DNA from: Bacillota bacterium
Lineage (GTDB): Bacteria > Bacillota > Clostridia > Oscillospirales > Acutalibacteraceae
Assembly (NCBI GenBank): GCA_022706685.1
Contig: JAKJCA010000004.1
Coordinates: forward strand, 1 to 64,000
Reading direction: 5' to 3'
Length of the DNA stretch: 64,000 nt
A program made the position numbers and the translations under genes. Shown in pieces: positions 28,591 to 38,159 of the stretch; within the stretch, counting starts at the first letter, position 1; every line of letters begins with the position of its first letter. The notes beneath the pieces were generated by a model. That model worked only from the letters and a program-made list of their open reading frames with translations. It was not told where the DNA came from and did no database searches.

Positions 28591-29493
28591 TTGAGCGGAA
28601 AGTATCTGATTGTCAACGCCGACGATTTCGGCATGTGCCGCGCCGCAAACCTTGCGACCTTCGACCTGTTCGAAAAGGGAGGAATCAGCTCGTCCACGGT
28701 GATGATTCCCTGCGGCTGGGCGCCCGAAGCCTGCAAATGGGCCGGCGAGCACCCGCAGTATGCCGTCGGCGTGCACCTGACCTTCACCAGCGAGTGGGGC
28801 GTTTACCGCTGGGGCCCTGTGGCGGCATCCGGCACGGACTCCCTGCGCGATGAATTCGGCTTTTTCTACCATGAAAACGACGAGTTTGAGGACCATTGCG
28901 ATATCGACGAAGTGGAGACGGAAATCAGGGCGCAGGTCTCCCGCGCCGTCGCGCTCGGGCTGAAGCCATCCCACCTCGACAATCACATGGGTTCGCTCTA
29001 CGGCCTCAACGGCAACTATGAAGTGATGCCCAAAACCTTTGAGGTCTGCGGCCAACTCGGCTACGCGTTCCGCATGTTCCGGAAAATACGCGAACAGGAT
29101 GTTCCCTCCGATTTTCCCGACGGTGTCCCGGTTGACGTCGCGCGCATGATTGTCAACGGCTACGCATCCTGCGCGGATGAGAACAAGGTCCCGCTTATCG
29201 ACTACCTGCTTTTCCCCGAGTGGACGGAAGAAACCAGGCGCGACTACAACATATACCGCGAATATATCCTCGAGCGGCTTTCCGGCATTGAGGAAGGCAT
29301 TTCCGAAACTTTCATCCACCCGTCGCTCGAGTGCGACGAACTCAAAGGTATCACCGCGCTGTGGCGCTGCAGGGTTTGGGAGCACAAACTGTTCTCCGAC
29401 CCGGCCACCAGGCAGCACCTCGAAAGCAAGGGAATCACCTACATCAACTACCGCGATGTCGTCCGTATGAGAAAAGCAGAGAACAAAGATTGA
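28591..29493 (+). CDS. ChbG/YdjC-type carbohydrate deacetylase
   Basis: The 300-residue protein starts (TTG) with KYLIVNADDFGMCRAANLA and contains GVHLTF and PSHLDNHMGSLYG. The Asp/His residues form the metal site of YdjC-family deacetylases, with FIHPS near the end. Known members deacetylate N-acetylated oligosaccharides such as chitobiose. No signal peptide, so it likely acts on imported sugar. A GGAAAGGAAGCG precedes the start, and alpha-mannosidase follows by 8 bases. Confidence 0.88.
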   Translation: MSGKYLIVNADDFGMCRAANLATFDLFEKGGISSSTVMIPCGWAPEACKWAGEHPQYAVGVHLTFTSEWGVYRWGPVAASGTDSLRDEFGFFYHENDEFEDHCDIDEVETEIRAQVSRAVALGLKPSHLDNHMGSLYGLNGNYEVMPKTFEVCGQLGYAFRMFRKIREQDVPSDFPDGVPVDVARMIVNGYASCADENKVPLIDYLLFPEWTEETRRDYNIYREYILERLSGIEEGISETFIHPSLECDELKGITALWRCRVWEHKLFSDPATRQHLESKGITYINYRDVVRMRKAENKD

Positions 29494-29501
29494 GGTGCCT
29501 T

Positions 29502-31979
29502 GTGGACAAAAAAGTTTTTTTAATCGGCAACGCGCATCTGGACCCTGTCTGGCTGTGGAGAAAATCCGAGGGCCTTGCCGAAATCAAGGCGACCTTCCGC
29601 TCCGCCCTCGACAGGATGAACGAATACCCCTCCTATGTGTTTACCGCCGCGGCGACAAGTTATTACCAGTGGATAGAAGCAAGCGAGCCGGAGATGTTCG
29701 AGGAGATCAAACGGCGGGTCAACGAAGGCCGCTGGGTGATCGGCGGCGGTATGTGGGTGCAGCCCGACTGCAACCTGCCGTCCGGGGAAGCCTTCGCCAG
29801 GCATATGCTCTACTCCCAGGGTTTTTTCCTTGAAAAGTTCGGTAAAATCGCCAGTTTCGGCTACAATGTCGATTCCTTCGGCCACAACGGTATGATGCCG
29901 CAGCTGCTCAAGCACGGCGGCATGGACAGTTATGTCTATATGCGCCCCGACGACTGGGAAAATCCGTCCCTTCCCTTCGGCCTTTCGTTTTGGGAGTCGC
30001 CCGACGGCAGCCGCGTGCTGGCTTACCGGATTCCGCTCGGCTATGGCGACAACGGCTTTTCAGAGGAGGAATATCCCGACCTTGCCGGACTCGACCAATA
30101 CACCGCGAAGGTGCGCTATTTCCTCAAGGCCTCCGGGAAGGCGGGCATCCCGCTGATGAGTTTCTACGGCGTGGGCAACCATGGCGGCGGCCCGACGGTC
30201 CGCCACCTCGATGCGCTCGAAAAAGAAATTGCCGCCCGCGGCGGCGAGGTGCTGTATTCCGGTCCGGAGGAATATTTTGACTATGTCCGCAAAACGGTCG
30301 ACCCCGATCAGATACCCGTGGTGAAAACCGATCTGCAGCATCACGCCAGCGGCTGCTACGCGGCCAATTCCCAACTGAAAAAACGCAACCGCGTCGCCGA
30401 AAACCTGCTGGTTTCCGCCGAAAAGTTCGACTGGCTCGGCGCCAAACTCACCGGCGCCGCGCAACATACCGCGCAGCTGAAAGCCGCCTGGGAAAAGGTG
30501 CTTTTCAACCAGTTCCACGACATTTTGGGCAGCTGCTCCATCCGCAGCGCCTATGACGAGGCATTCGACGCTTTCGGTTCGGCGAGCGATACCGCGCGCG
30601 AAATCGCCAGTTTCTCCCTCGAACGCATCTCCTGGCGTGTCAATACCGTCAGCCTTTTTTCCGTTCCCGGCAAGGAAGACGGCGCGCGCATGTTTGCCGG
30701 CGACGGCGAAGGCAAACCCGTCGTCGTCTTCAATCCGCACAGTTTTCCCGTGCGCCAAAGCGTCAACACGTCCCATGTGGCCTCTGGTGTCTGTGACAGC
30801 GAGGGCAGGAGCGTCCCCATCCAAAAAGTGCGCGCGGAACGTACCAACGGGACCGACCTTTTTGAAACCATGTTCACCGCCGAGGTGCCCGCGCTGGGCT
30901 GGGCGACCTATTACGTCTATTACCGTACGCCCATGGAGGCCCCCGCCACGGCCGGCGTTTCCGCCGCCGCCTGCAAGCTGGAGAACTCTCTGGTCAAAAT
31001 CAAGTTCGACCGTTTCACCGGCGCCGTGACCGGGTATCTCGACAAAACGGCCGGCAAAGATTTCGCGGCCGGTCCCATGGCGGTCCCCCTGGTCATACGT
31101 GACTATGAGAACGACACCTGGTCGCACCGCGTTTTCCGTTTCCGCGAGCAGCTGGGCGTCTTCACCGACGCCGAGATGAAAGTTATCGAAAACGGGCCCA
31201 TCAGGGCGACCCTCCGCGTCACGACGCGTTACAACAACAGCGTCCTTGTGCAGGATTTCAGCCTCTATGAAGGCCGCAGGGAACTTTATGTCCGCTGTTT
31301 CCTGACCTTTGCCGAACAGCTGAAAATCCTCAAACTTTCCTTCCCGGCCGCTGTCGGCGGCGATACGGTGACCTATTCGATGCCCTACGGCTTCATCGAA
31401 AAACCGGCCGACGGCTGCGAGGAGAACGCCCACAAATGGCTCGATGTTTCCGACGAGAACGGCCTGGGGCTTTCGCTTATCAACGACGGCCGTTACAGTT
31501 TCGATGTCCTCGGCCGCGATATCCGCATGACAGCTGCGCGCGGCTGCGGCTATGCCGACCATTTCGGCTGCCGCGACGACCTTATGGAGTTCCAGGACCA
31601 GGGCGAGCACTTTTTCCATTACATCCTCGCCCCGCACGAAACCAGGGATTTTGCCCGGACGGTCCAGATGGCGGCCGTGCTGAATTCCCCGCTTGTCCTG
31701 ATTCCGGAAACGCATCATGCCGGGCCGCTGGCGACAACCGGCTGCGCGATGGAAATTTCGGCGGAAAATGTTGCCGCCTCGGTCATCAAAGCGCCGGAAA
31801 AGGGCGGTGGCACGGTTCTGCGTCTCTATGAGACCGCCGGGCGCCCGGTGAAAGCCCGTGTCAAACTCCGGCCGGCGGGTCTCGACTGCGAACTCGATTT
31901 CGGCCCGCAGGAGATTAAGACGCTCTTGATTGACCCTCGCTCCGGTTCATACAAAGAAGTCAATTTTATCGAAATGTGA
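29502..31979 (+). CDS. Alpha-mannosidase, glycoside hydrolase family 38
   Basis: The 825-residue protein opens with FLIGNAHLDPVWLWRKSE (zinc-binding His/Asp) and has YNVDSFGHNGMMPQLLKHGG, which carries the predicted nucleophile Asp. The middle-domain KAAWEKVLFNQFHDILGSCS is followed by the C-terminal beta-sandwich domains. This is the GH38 layout; it releases terminal alpha-mannose. No signal peptide, so it is probably cytoplasmic. GTG 29502 is preferred: TGAGGTG lies just ahead and the longer frame would overlap the deacetylase gene. Confidence 0.94.
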   Translation: MDKKVFLIGNAHLDPVWLWRKSEGLAEIKATFRSALDRMNEYPSYVFTAAATSYYQWIEASEPEMFEEIKRRVNEGRWVIGGGMWVQPDCNLPSGEAFARHMLYSQGFFLEKFGKIASFGYNVDSFGHNGMMPQLLKHGGMDSYVYMRPDDWENPSLPFGLSFWESPDGSRVLAYRIPLGYGDNGFSEEEYPDLAGLDQYTAKVRYFLKASGKAGIPLMSFYGVGNHGGGPTVRHLDALEKEIAARGGEVLYSGPEEYFDYVRKTVDPDQIPVVKTDLQHHASGCYAANSQLKKRNRVAENLLVSAEKFDWLGAKLTGAAQHTAQLKAAWEKVLFNQFHDILGSCSIRSAYDEAFDAFGSASDTAREIASFSLERISWRVNTVSLFSVPGKEDGARMFAGDGEGKPVVVFNPHSFPVRQSVNTSHVASGVCDSEGRSVPIQKVRAERTNGTDLFETMFTAEVPALGWATYYVYYRTPMEAPATAGVSAAACKLENSLVKIKFDRFTGAVTGYLDKTAGKDFAAGPMAVPLVIRDYENDTWSHRVFRFREQLGVFTDAEMKVIENGPIRATLRVTTRYNNSVLVQDFSLYEGRRELYVRCFLTFAEQLKILKLSFPAAVGGDTVTYSMPYGFIEKPADGCEENAHKWLDVSDENGLGLSLINDGRYSFDVLGRDIRMTAARGCGYADHFGCRDDLMEFQDQGEHFFHYILAPHETRDFARTVQMAAVLNSPLVLIPETHHAGPLATTGCAMEISAENVAASVIKAPEKGGGTVLRLYETAGRPVKARVKLRPAGLDCELDFGPQEIKTLLIDPRSGSYKEVNFIEM

Positions 31980-32004
31980 AATCCGTGATCTTCTTCGGAA
32001 AGGT

Positions 32005-33108
32005 GTGTCAGTCATCAACATCTTCTTCAGGCGCACAGTTCCCTTTTTGCTGGCAGTTTTCATGATTCTTCCCGCGGCCGCGTGGAAAACCTCCGAGGGT
32101 CAAGTGCCGCTTCAGACGGCCGTGAATACGCGCATCGCCGTGAAATCCGCGGCTCCCGCCGCGGCCGTACCGGTCAGCGCGGCGGCTCAGGCCTCCGGCT
32201 CGAATGCAGGGGCCGAACCCGACGGACAAAACACGAAAGATGCTTGCGCCTGCGCGCGAATACCGGCGCGGGCATCTTTCCGTTCATCCTCTGCTGTCAG
32301 CGAAGCGTCCCTTGTTGTTGCTGCGTCAACCGGGGCGAGGACTGCTGCCGGCAGCGGCCATTCTTACGACGCCACCGTCGCCGCCATTCGGGCTTTTCTG
32401 CGCGAGATGGACAACGGCATCAAAAACATGCGCGTCTACCTGCAGGATGTTGCGGAAAACCGCAGGGAGTTTTACGCCGAGTACGATGACAATCAAGGCA
32501 ACCATCATCTCTGGCGTTCCGGCGTTTTCTATGATACGCAGACGCAGATGATCTATGGCGCCGACGAAAAAGGGGCTTTATCGCTCGGTTTCGACCTCGA
32601 CCACCGGCAGATGACGCTGTATGCCGCCAAAAACACCTGGCAGCGCGACTTCGGCTTCAATGCCTTCTACGATTTGCTTGCGCCGGCGGTTGGCGATTAT
32701 TATCAGACGATGCGCGTGATGTTCCGATATGCCGGTATGGATTGGATGGTTCAATTCTGGAAAGGGCAGTATGCCGTCACCGTCGGCGGCGAGTTCGGTA
32801 TTTACAACAAGCCCCTCGACAGACCGAACGGTTTTTATGACAGCGCATCGGACGAGTGGCTGATGCCCATGTCGATGAAACTCTACTGCTGCGATAAACT
32901 GCTCTTTGAACGTCCTTTACAGCCCCACTGGTGGATGACCGGTTTCAAGGGCGGCGTGTGCCTGCCCTCCATGCTGCGCCTGGAAGGAAGCATCGAGTTC
33001 CCGTCTGCCGAAATGGAAGATTCTTTTATTTACGCGCTGGCAAACGGCTCATATTCTGGCTTCGAATATGCCGCGGAAGGCGACACCGTCCGCTTCGCCT
33101 GGCAATAA
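32005..33108 (+). CDS. Secreted DUF4474-like protein
   Basis: About 367 residues from GTG 32005, with a basic start and a hydrophobic signal segment (TVPFLLAVFMILPAAAW), then a low-complexity Ala/Ser/Thr linker to about residue 115. A conserved C-terminal domain follows (MDWMVQFWKGQYAVTVGGE, then HWWMTGFKGGVCLP), resembling DUF4474 as I recall it. It is probably exported and anchored or released; function unknown. The start is uncertain because the GGAAAGG lies very close to the GTG. It follows the mannosidase by 25 bases and seems to end the operon. Confidence 0.7.
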   Translation: MSVINIFFRRTVPFLLAVFMILPAAAWKTSEGQVPLQTAVNTRIAVKSAAPAAAVPVSAAAQASGSNAGAEPDGQNTKDACACARIPARASFRSSSAVSEASLVVAASTGARTAAGSGHSYDATVAAIRAFLREMDNGIKNMRVYLQDVAENRREFYAEYDDNQGNHHLWRSGVFYDTQTQMIYGADEKGALSLGFDLDHRQMTLYAAKNTWQRDFGFNAFYDLLAPAVGDYYQTMRVMFRYAGMDWMVQFWKGQYAVTVGGEFGIYNKPLDRPNGFYDSASDEWLMPMSMKLYCCDKLLFERPLQPHWWMTGFKGGVCLPSMLRLEGSIEFPSAEMEDSFIYALANGSYSGFEYAAEGDTVRFAWQ

Positions 33109-33123
33109 GCGCGTTTTGAATGA

Positions 33124-33152
33124 ACCCGCCGGCAATTTTCCTGCCGGCGGGT
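33124..33152. terminator. Hairpin between convergent DUF4474 and sulfatase genes
   Basis: An 11-bp perfect inverted repeat acccgccggca / tgccggcgggt lies 15 bases after the plus-strand stop. The tail has few T, so terminator strength is uncertain. Confidence 0.55.
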
Positions 33153-33218
33153 CTCTGTTATCCTGCTGAACTTTATACGGATTGCTTGCGCATCGATCTC
33201 GCTTGTTTATCTTGCCGT

Positions 33219-34746
33219 TTACCGCCGCGTCCTGTATTTTGCGATATGCCGCGCTGCTCTCAGAGGATTCTTATGAATAACAAAACCGGTAAAACGGGCT
33301 TTTTTGCCGCAGTCGTAATCATATAATTGCCCGTGTCCCAAAACCTTATACTTTCTGCCGTCGTAATGCCGGTCGCCGAATTCCAGGAACCAGCTGTCGA
33401 GTTCATTTTGTAAGCTGTCGATGGTTTCCCGATGCCTCTTGTCTTTGATAAGATTGTTTTTTTCTCCGGGGTCGTTTTCCAAATCATAGAACTCGTCGTA
33501 ATAGAGGCCTCCCCGGGTAATCAGTTTGTACCGCTTGTTTCTGATCATTCTGGAATAACCGTATTCGCTGAAAGCGACGATACTGCCGGCATCCGCCCCG
33601 GTCTCTTTGCCTCGCAGGATATCCGCGAAACTCCTGCCGGGGAGTTTTTGTATGACTTCGCCCTGCAGGTCCAGGTAATCCAATGAGTGTCGGCATCAAA
33701 TCATAGTGGCTATAAAGATTACAGATGGTCCGGCCTCCACGGATTGCTTTTGGGAAGCAGACGAGGAACGGCACCTTGACGGAGGTGTCGTACATATTCT
33801 GCGGGAAGGTGGCGTTTCCCTTGCCGAAAAGCCCGTGGTGCCCCATGTTCATCCCGTTGTCGGATGTAAAGATGATGATGGTGTTATCGTATAATCCGTT
33901 GCTTTTAAGGGCCTCGATGATTTTTCCGATCCCCGCATCCATGGCGGTGATGGCCGAATAATAACCGCGCAGCAGCGCTTTCCTTTTATCGCCCCGCCCG
34001 AACGGAGCGGAGAAAGTGAAGCAGGGGTGATATTCCTTTTCTTCCGGAGTATTGCAGAATGCGTTGCCTTCGTAAAGCGCCCATACATCGGCCGGGTGTT
34101 CATGTTTATCCCAGGGCGAGTGCGGCGCCGTATAATGCACGCTCAGATAAAACGGTCTGCTGCTGCCGGCGCACTGGTTCAGGTTTACCACCGCGTTTTC
34201 GGTGATTAAATCGGTAATATATTTTTCGGGATAACATATTTTACCGCCTTCTGCTACGCGCGGATTCATGTAGCTGCCGCCGCCCGTTGCTATGGTATAC
34301 CATCTTTCAAAACCCTGCTGCGGGGTGCAGCTGTCGCCCAAATGCCATTTGCCGCTCAGGCAGCATTGGTAACCCTCTTGAGCCAGGAGGGAAGTATATG
34401 TGGTGATGTTGTGAAGATATTGCTGCGGTACGGTTTCGCGGCAGTTCGGTATGAGATTATAAAGCCTGCTTTCATAAAATTTCTTTTTATTCTTTTGGCT
34501 GCCTTCAATATTGCCCCTAGCAAGCCAGTCGTGTATCCCGTGGCGGGAAGGTATGGTGCCCGTGAGAATCGAAGCGCGCGCGGGCGAACAAACCGGGCTG
34601 ACGCAGAAGAAGTTGTCGAAACGTATGCCTTCCCTTGCCAGCCCGTCTAAATGGGGCGTTATCACATCGGGGTTGCCGGCGTTCCGCATAGCCCATGCGC
34701 CCATATCATCAGCCAAAATAAATAGAATGTTGGGCTTGTTATTCAT
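33219..34746 (-). pseudogene. Cys-type sulfatase with a frameshift near 33684
   Basis: From ATG 34746 the product reads NKPNILFILADDMGAWAMRN, the sulfatase metal site, then PVCSPARASILTG, the C-x-P-x-R site whose Cys must be converted to formylglycine. GKWHLGD and FTSDNGMNMGHHG follow. After SHYDLMPTL the frame runs into unrelated sequence, while the expected continuation (LDYLDLQGEVIQKLPGRSF to the C-terminus at 33219) is in another frame. A single extra base near 33684-33686 explains this. It is either a recent inactivation or an assembly error. It would remove sulfate from sugars. GGAGG precedes the start; pyridoxamine kinase lies upstream. Confidence 0.85.
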
Positions 34747-34825
34747 TTCGGCCTCCGTCCGGCAAATGATGAACCGGCGCTTGATGTCAGAGGGATTGCC
34801 CCCCGTCTGCGTCAACGGTTACCGG

Positions 34826-35677
34826 TTATCTGCCGCCGATTTGACGAATCAAATCCGGCAATCCCGCCTCAAAGTTTACCCCGAAGCGCACGTCCGTTCC
34901 GGCATCTTTGGTCCGTTTGATGCTGCCGCAGGTAAAATCCACTGCGATTTGAACGGCATCTGCCAGTGATTTTCCCCGAAGAAAAGCGGCAAGCATGGCG
35001 CTGGCAAAAATATCGCCCGTTCCGTGGAAATTGCCTGCAATCATGTCGGAAAAAGCGTAGCGTATTTCCCCCGTGCTTTGATCGAAACTGGCGGCGCCGA
35101 GCCGCTGTTCGTCAAACATCACACCGGTTAAGACAACCATGGCGGGCCCGATACCGCTTAATTTGCGCAGCAGATGCTCGATATATTCCGGGGTATAAGG
35201 CCTTTCCAAATACTCCTCGCCCAGCAGAAAAGCCGCCTCCGTCATGTTCGGCACGATCATATCGGCTTTGGCGCAAAGCCGCGCCATTTCCGCGGCGAAA
35301 TCTTTGTTGAAAACGGAGTACATTTTCCCCTCGTCGGCCATCGCGGGATCGACGAAAACGACGGTGTCTTTTTGCCTGAACGTGTCGATGAAATCCGATA
35401 CAATCCCGATTTGTCCGATTGAACCGAGAAAACCGCTGTAAATCGCGTCGAAAACAAGGCCGAGACTTTCCCAGTGCGCGGCGAAAGCGCGAAGGTCGCC
35501 TGTCAGGTCGCGATAGGTGAAACCGTCAAATCCTCCGGTATGCGTCGAAAGCACCGCGGTCGGCATGACCGCCGTTTCAATACCGGCCGCCGACAGAATC
35601 GGCAGCGCAACCGTCAGCGAGCACTTTCCGAAACCGGAAATATCATGTATCGCGGCCACCCGTTTCTGCCTGTCCAA
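34826..35677 (-). CDS. pdxY: Pyridoxamine/pyridoxal kinase
   Basis: The roughly 283-residue ribokinase-like protein begins RVAAIHDISGFGKCSLTVALP, then PTAVLSTHTGGF, VVFVDPAMADEGKMY, VPNMTEAAFLLGE, and the anion-hole/catalytic FHGTGDIFASAML near residue 225. It phosphorylates vitamin B6 vitamers to make PLP precursors. TTG 35677 has GGAAGGGG 8 bases ahead; GTG codons at 35719 and 35659 are alternatives. It is divergent from deoC. The symbol is by family. Confidence 0.87.
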   Translation of the reverse strand: MDRQKRVAAIHDISGFGKCSLTVALPILSAAGIETAVMPTAVLSTHTGGFDGFTYRDLTGDLRAFAAHWESLGLVFDAIYSGFLGSIGQIGIVSDFIDTFRQKDTVVFVDPAMADEGKMYSVFNKDFAAEMARLCAKADMIVPNMTEAAFLLGEEYLERPYTPEYIEHLLRKLSGIGPAMVVLTGVMFDEQRLGAASFDQSTGEIRYAFSDMIAGNFHGTGDIFASAMLAAFLRGKSLADAVQIAVDFTCGSIKRTKDAGTDVRFGVNFEAGLPDLIRQIGGR

Positions 35678-35812
35678 ACGCCGAGCCCCTTCCGCTTTTG
35701 CTGAATGCAAATATAGCACATGCTCCCGCGCAAGGCAAGCGCCGCCCTGTCCGACGAGGTATACATTCGACCCTTAATGGTGTAGAATAAATCCGTTAAG
35801 GAGGAATGAAAA

Positions 35813-36478
35813 ATGAAGATAGAGGATATTTTATCCAAAGTGGACCATACGCTGCTGGCGACCGCCGCGACATGGGACGACATCAGGGGCGCCTGCGATG
35901 ACGCGGCCGCATTCCATACCGCCAGCGTCTGTATCCCGCCTGCCTTTGTCCGCGGTGCCGCCGCTTATCTCGCCGGCCGCACGCCCGTATGCACGGTCAT
36001 CGGCTTTCCGAACGGCTATATGACGACGCGCGGCAAATGTTTTGAGGCAGCCGACGCCGTCGAAAACGCCGCGGATGAAATCGACATGGTGATTCATGTC
36101 GGCGCCCTCAAAGCCGGCGACAGCGCCGGCGTGCTTGATGATATCAAGGCGGTGAAAGCCGCCTGCGGCGGCAAAGTGCTCAAGGTGATTATTGAAACCT
36201 GCCTGCTGACCGAAGCCGAAAAAATCGAGATGTGCCGCGTCGTCACCGAGTCGGGCGCCGACTTCATCAAAACGTCGACGGGCTTCTCGACCGGCGGCGC
36301 AACGCGCGAGGATATCACCCTTTTCGCTTCGCACGTCGGACCTGGCGTCCGCATCAAAGCGGCAGGAGGCATCAAAAGCCTTGAGGACGCCGAAGATTTT
36401 ATCCGTTTGGGCGCTGCCAGGCTCGGCACCAGTACCATCGTCAAACTGCTCAAGAACCTGCCGGCCGGTTCCTATTGA
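35813..36478 (+). CDS. deoC: Deoxyribose-phosphate aldolase
   Basis: The 221-residue TIM barrel has [48 protein letters not shown] and the Schiff-base motif [15 protein letters not shown]. It splits 2-deoxyribose-5-phosphate into acetaldehyde and glyceraldehyde-3-phosphate. First of a nucleoside-salvage run with deoB, cdd and pdp. A strong AAGGAGG precedes the ATG. Confidence 0.97.
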   Translation: MKIEDILSKVDHTLLATAATWDDIRGACDDAAAFHTASVCIPPAFVRGAAAYLAGRTPVCTVIGFPNGYMTTRGKCFEAADAVENAADEIDMVIHVGALKAGDSAGVLDDIKAVKAACGGKVLKVIIETCLLTEAEKIEMCRVVTESGADFIKTSTGFSTGGATREDITLFASHVGPGVRIKAAGGIKSLEDAEDFIRLGAARLGTSTIVKLLKNLPAGSY

Positions 36479-36506
36479 CGCGCCTTGCCCGCGGGAGGGA
36501 ACAGCT

Positions 36507-37676
36507 ATGATACAGCGCTTTTTCATCATTGTCGCCGACAGTTTCGGTATCGGCGAAATGCCGGACGCCGCCCTTTTCGGCGACGCCGGCAGCAATACGC
36601 TGCTTTCGGTGTCCAAATCGGCCCGCTTTCACGTTCCGGTGATGCGGCGGCTGGGCCTGTTCAATATCGACGGGGTGACTGCCGCCCGGGGCGTACCGGT
36701 CCCCGAGAGCGCTTTCGCGCGCCTTTCAGAACTTTCAAAAGGTAAGGACACTACAGTCGGCCATTGGGAAATGGCCGGCCTAATCTCTGAAAAGCCGCTT
36801 CCGGTTTATCCGCACGGTTTTCCGCCCGAAATCATCAGCGCTTTCGAAGAGGCGACCGGGCGCAAAACGCTGTGCAACCGCCCGTATTCGGGCACCGACG
36901 CGTTGCGTGACTTCGGCCTCGAGCATGTCAGGACAGGCGCGCTGATCGTTTACACCTCTGCCGACAGCGTTTTCCAAATCGCCGCGCACGAGTCGGTGGT
37001 CCCGCCCGAACTCCTGTACGATTATTGCCGGGCGGCGCGTCGAATCATGACCGGCGAACACGGCGTCGGCCGCATCATCGCAAGGCCTTTTACGGGGGAG
37101 TATCCCAATTATCAGCGCACGCCGAACCGGCACGATTTTTCGCTCGATCCGCCGGGAACCACGCTGCTGGACGTCCTGTCGTCCAAGGGGCTCGACACGC
37201 TGGCCGTCGGCAAAATTTTCGATATTTTCGCCGGCCGCGGCATCGGCAGTTCCGTCAGAACCACGGGCAACAATGACGGCATGCGCAAGACCATCGCCCT
37301 TCTTTCGGAGAGTTTCCGCGGCCTTTGCTTTGTCAACCTGGTCGATTTCGACATGATGTACGGCCACCGCAACGACGTCGACGGTTATGCCGCGGCGCTC
37401 AGCGATTTCGACCTTCAGCTCGGGGAGTTTATCTCCCTGATGCAGCCGGAAGATGCGCTGATTGTGACGGCGGACCACGGCTGCGACCCCGGCAGCGAGA
37501 GCACCGACCATTCCAGGGAGTATGTCCCGATGCTCCTGTACGGCAGGCATATCAAACCGGGCGTCAACCTCGGTACGCGCAGCGGTTTTTGCGATATCTC
37601 GGCAAGCGTTCTCGACGCTTTCGGGCTGGAGAACCCGCTGCCGGGGGCCAGTTTTTTAGGGGAGGCGAGGGCGTGA
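36507..37676 (+). CDS. deoB: Phosphopentomutase
   Basis: A full-length 389-residue alkaline-phosphatase-superfamily mutase: IVADSFGIGEMPD, DAGSNTLLSV, KGKDTTVGHWEMAGL (phospho-acceptor Thr), NLVDFDMMYGHRND and VTADHGCDPGSESTDHSRE, the metal sites. It converts (deoxy)ribose-1-phosphate to the 5-phosphate. ATG 36507 follows GGGAGG. Its stop codon overlaps the cdd start (GTGA). Confidence 0.97.
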   Translation: MIQRFFIIVADSFGIGEMPDAALFGDAGSNTLLSVSKSARFHVPVMRRLGLFNIDGVTAARGVPVPESAFARLSELSKGKDTTVGHWEMAGLISEKPLPVYPHGFPPEIISAFEEATGRKTLCNRPYSGTDALRDFGLEHVRTGALIVYTSADSVFQIAAHESVVPPELLYDYCRAARRIMTGEHGVGRIIARPFTGEYPNYQRTPNRHDFSLDPPGTTLLDVLSSKGLDTLAVGKIFDIFAGRGIGSSVRTTGNNDGMRKTIALLSESFRGLCFVNLVDFDMMYGHRNDVDGYAAALSDFDLQLGEFISLMQPEDALIVTADHGCDPGSESTDHSREYVPMLLYGRHIKPGVNLGTRSGFCDISASVLDAFGLENPLPGASFLGEARA

Positions 37677-38086
37677 ATTATCCCGTCTTGATTGAAAAAG
37701 CGTTGGAAGCCCGCCGGCGGTCCTATTGCCCGTATTCGGGGTTCGCGGTCGGCGCCGCGCTGGAGACGGCCGACGGCCGCATATTCCTCGGCTGCAATAT
37801 TGAAAACGTGGCCTTCACGCCGACCAACTGTGCGGAACGCACCGCCTTTTTCAATGCCGTATCCCGCGGCGCTTCCGGCTTCAAAGCCATCGCTGTCGTC
37901 GGCGGGCCCAAAGACGCGGCCGAACTTGATTTCTGCGCGCCCTGCGGGGTATGCCGCCAGGTCATGGAGGAGTTTTGCGTTCCCGACGATTTTCAAGTCA
38001 TTCTCGCTAAATCGCCGAGCGTTTACAAGGTGCTGACGCTCGCAAAACTTCTGCCGATGGGATTTGGTCCGGCTGCTTTGGGTTGA
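37673..38086 (+). CDS. cdd: Cytidine deaminase
   Basis: The 137-residue protein has YCPYSGFAVGAAL, TNCAERTAFFNAV (zinc-binding Cys with the catalytic Glu) and CAPCGVCRQVMEEF (two further zinc Cys). It deaminates cytidine and deoxycytidine. GTG 37673 overlaps the deoB stop codon and AGGGGAGGCGAGG lies ahead, so translation is probably coupled. Confidence 0.96.
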   Translation: MNYPVLIEKALEARRRSYCPYSGFAVGAALETADGRIFLGCNIENVAFTPTNCAERTAFFNAVSRGASGFKAIAVVGGPKDAAELDFCAPCGVCRQVMEEFCVPDDFQVILAKSPSVYKVLTLAKLLPMGFGPAALG

Positions 38087-38159
38087 AACAGCCGGTCATA
38101 TCCGGCGGTTTCTTGACCGCATGCGAATAGCAAGTGCCCGCAAGGAAAAGGTGATCGCC

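Noticed and set aside
30060-31718. A 552-codon minus-strand frame antisense to the alpha-mannosidase
   Set aside because: Shadow of GH38 codon use; no start signal or known domain.
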